From positions 62,001 through 126,000 of the forward strand of contig NW_027327444.1 in the NCBI RefSeq assembly GCF_047675955.1: 64,000 nucleotides of DNA, read 5' to 3'. Source of the stretch: Chlorocebus sabaeus. Lineage: Eukaryota > Chordata > Mammalia > Primates > Cercopithecidae. This document shows, piece by piece, positions 62,301 to 64,000 of this stretch. Within the stretch, counting starts at the first letter, position 1; each line of letters begins with the position of its first letter. The notes under the pieces were generated by a model. That model searched no databases, was not told the origin of the DNA, and saw only the letters and a list, made by a program, of their open reading frames with translations. A program made the translations under genes and the position numbers.

Positions 62301-64000
62301 TGTTTTGTTAGTTCATCTCACAGAGTTACGTCTTTGCTTTCAAGAAGCCTTTCTCTAAGGCTTTTCTTGTGGAACTGTCAAAGGGATATTTGGAAGCCCA
62401 TAGAGGGCAATGGAGAAAAAGGAAATATCTTCCGTCCAAAACTGGAAAGAAGCTTTCTGAGAATCTGCTCAGTGTTCTCTGAATTCATCTCACAGAGTTA
62501 CATCTTTCCCTTCAAGAAGCCTTTCGCTAAGGCTGTTCTTGTGGAATTGGCAAAGGGATATTTGGAAGCCCATAGAGGGTTATGGTGAAAAAGGAAATAT
62601 CTTCCGTTCAAACTGGAAAGAAGCTTTCTGAGAAACTCCTCTGTGTTCTGTTAATTCATCTCACAGAGATACATCTTTCCCTTCAAGAAGCCTTTCGCTA
62701 AGGCTGTTCTTGTGGAATTGGCAAAGTGATATTTGGAAGCCCATAGAGGGCTATGGTGAAAAAGGAAATATCTTCCGTTCAAAACCGGAAAGAATCTTTC
62801 TGAGAAACTGCTCTGTGTTCTCTGAATTCATCTCACAGAGTTACATCTTTACTTTGAAGAAGACTTTCGCTAAGGCTGTTCTTGAGTAATTGGCAAAGGG
62901 ATATTTGGAAGCCCATAGAGGGCTATGTTGAAAAAGGAAATATCTTCCGTTCAAAACTGGAAAGAAGCTTTCTGAGAAACTGTTCTGTGTTCTGATAATT
63001 CATCTCACAGAGTTACATCTTTCCCTTCAAGAAGCCTTTCGCTAAGGCTGTTCTTGTGGAACTGGCAAAGGGATATTTGGAAGCCCATATAGGGTTATGG
63101 TGAAAAAGAAAATATCTTCCGTTCAAAACTGGAAAAAGCTTTCTGAGAAACTGCTCTGTGTTCTCTGAATTCATCTCACAGAGTTACATCTTTCCCTTCA
63201 AGAAGCCTTTCGCTAAGGCTGTTTTTGTGGAATTGGCAAAGGGATATTTGGAAGCCCATAGAGGGCTATGGTGAAAAAGGAAATATCTTCCGTTCAAAAC
63301 TGGAAAGAAGCTTTCTGAGAAACTGCTCTGTGTTCTGTTAGTTCATCTCACAGAGTTACATCTTGCCCTTCAAGAAGACTTTCGCCAACGCTGTTCTTGT
63401 GGAATTGGCAGAGGGATATTTTGAAGCCCATAGAGGGCTATGGTGAAAAAAGGAAATATCTTCCGTTCAAAACTGGAAAGAAGCTTTCTGAGAAACTGCT
63501 CTGTGTTCTGTTAGTTCATCTCACAGAGTTACATCTTTCCCTTCAAGAAGCCTTTCGCTAAGGCTGTTCTTGTGGAACTGGCAAAGGGATATTTGGAAAC
63601 CCATAGAGGGCTATGGTGAAAAAGGAAATATCTTCCGTTCAAAACTGGAAAGAAGCTTTCTGAGAAACTGCTCTGTGTTCTCTGAATACATCTCACAGAG
63701 TTACATCTTTCCCTTAAAGAGCCTTTCGCTAAGGCTGTTCTTGTGGAATTGGCAAAGGGATATTTGGAAGCCCATAGAGGGCTATGGTGAAAAAGGAAAT
63801 ATCTTCCGTTGAAAACTGGAAAGAAGCTTTCTGAGAAACTGCTCTGTGTTTTGTTACTTCATCTCACAGAGTTACGTCTTTGCCTTCAAGAAGCCTTTCG
63901 CTAAGGCTTTTCTTGTGGAACTGTCAAAGGGATATTTGGAAGCTCATAGAGGGCAATGGAGAAAAAGGAAATATCTTCCGTCCAAAACTGGAAAGAAGCT
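59356..64000 (+). repeat. Super-repeat, copy III, cut by the window edge
   Basis: The order is n q Q 4 5 9 10 11 12 13 13b 14 15 16 17 a' b c d j k' l 12 y' Q' 18 c, then the first bases of the next monomer at 63996. It matches 48528-53000 at a shift of 10828 bp up to monomer 9 and 11000 bp afterwards, because copy II lost one monomer by the 9/10 fusion. Here 9 and 10 are separate, as in copy I, so the fusion is private to copy II. Confidence 0.88.
61743..61757 (+). other. CENP-B-box-like sequence, super-repeat copy III
   Basis: This is the copy III equivalent, 11000 bp downstream of the copy II site. The variant is thus fixed in all three copies of this segment, while monomer 17 at about 2.8 kb and 23.6 kb has the ordinary TCTTCCGTTC. 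Confidence 0.5.

Larger units (their letters stand above)
1..64000 (+). repeat. Alpha satellite array, 172-bp monomers, Old World monkey type
   Basis: Every stretch of the window is a copy of the same ~172-bp unit in the same orientation, marked by AAGCTTTCTGAGAAACTG, CTCACAGAGTTACATC, GGGATATTTGGAAGCCCATA and CTATGGTGAAAAAGGAA. Anchors at 67 and 63996 are 63929 bp apart, which equals 372 monomers minus 55 bp of small deletions. Alpha satellite is the main centromeric DNA of simian primates. The 172-bp HindIII monomer without a two-monomer alternation matches what I recall of the African green monkey alpha component, so Cercopithecini is the best guess; the species is inference. I found no transposon, unique sequence or inverted block. 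The purity and high copy identity suggest an internal, homogenised part of a centromeric array rather than its degenerate edge. Confidence 0.97.

Noticed and set aside
1..64000. Possible CRISPR array or bacterial tandem repeat, given direct repeats at regular spacing
   Set aside because: There are no unique spacers; the entire 172 bp repeats, and its sequence is recognisable primate alpha satellite.

Overview
The whole window is one uninterrupted array of primate alpha satellite (centromeric) DNA. It holds about 372 monomers of about 172 bp (mean about 171.85 bp between the first and last HindIII-position anchors, 67 and 63996), all head to tail in the same orientation. I see no gene, RNA gene, transposon, unique sequence or inversion. 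The monomer has a HindIII-type AAGCTT start, the segment CTTTCGCTAAGGCTG, and CTATGGTGAAAAAGGAA at the place where human alpha satellite has either a pJalpha or a CENP-B site. From memory this is the 172-bp HindIII alpha component of African green monkey. The source is therefore most likely an Old World monkey of the Cercopithecini (Chlorocebus or a close relative). The strongly alternating ~340-bp dimer of macaques and baboons is absent.

Although all monomers are close relatives, they carry diagnostic variants that recur in fixed order, so the array has higher-order repeat (HOR) structure. Labels used below, with markers: a = gaaacggctctgtg; b = aaatagcttt with gctcagtg; c = gtgttttgttagtt with gaactgtc; d = gaatctgctcagtg after ccgtccaaaa; e = preceded by taaatatctccc; f = ccctacaagaagac; g = gttagtttatct; h = consensus (gttaattc); i = ggaaagtagc with gccaagg; j = caaactgg or caaaccgg with aactcctctg; k = ccggaaa with cttgagtaatt; l = gaaactgttctg, mostly with ggctattcttg; m = ctgtgaa with cacagtg and gccattcg; n = gttctatgaattc; o = gttagttc with gccaagg; p = gcttcctgag; q = cttgcacttc; Q = plain gttagttc; r = ccttttgctaagg; s = cgataa with gttctag (s1 and s2 are split versions); t = aaaaaggtttctg; u = gccttctgag with agaatcc; v = ctctttgttctg; w = gcatgccc or ggatgccc; x = cttagatactgc; y = agactttcgccaacg; z = gcattctgag. 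The numbers 4 to 18 are the positions in the first 18-monomer unit (67-3160); 13b (catatttccc) follows 13 in later copies. Primes mark sub-variants.

Layout. 67-3160 is an 18-mer. 3333-8490 is a 15-mer repeated twice at exact 2579-bp spacing. 8491-12443 is transitional mosaic. 12444-35292 is a ladder of units all beginning with monomer r and containing 16, 13, 22, 24, 16, 16, 16 and 10 monomers; the 16-mers are exactly 2749 bp. 35293-38731 is transition with a 3-monomer duplication. 38732-52135 is two copies of a 39-monomer super-repeat (about 6.7 kb). 52136-59355 is a mosaic with an 8-monomer module repeated 4640 bp apart. 59356-64000 is a third partial copy of the super-repeat, cut by the window edge.

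Functionally the DNA would serve as centromeric or pericentromeric chromatin. The canonical CENP-B box is missing from the monomers, nearly every monomer has a perfect pJalpha-type motif, and each typical monomer has two short dyad symmetries. The many open reading frames are by-products of the repeat (172 is not a multiple of 3, so successive monomers are read in rotating frames) and I call none of them genes. Monomer order was assigned by eye from diagnostic variants; unit boundaries are at the HindIII-equivalent position, not at proven recombination breakpoints.
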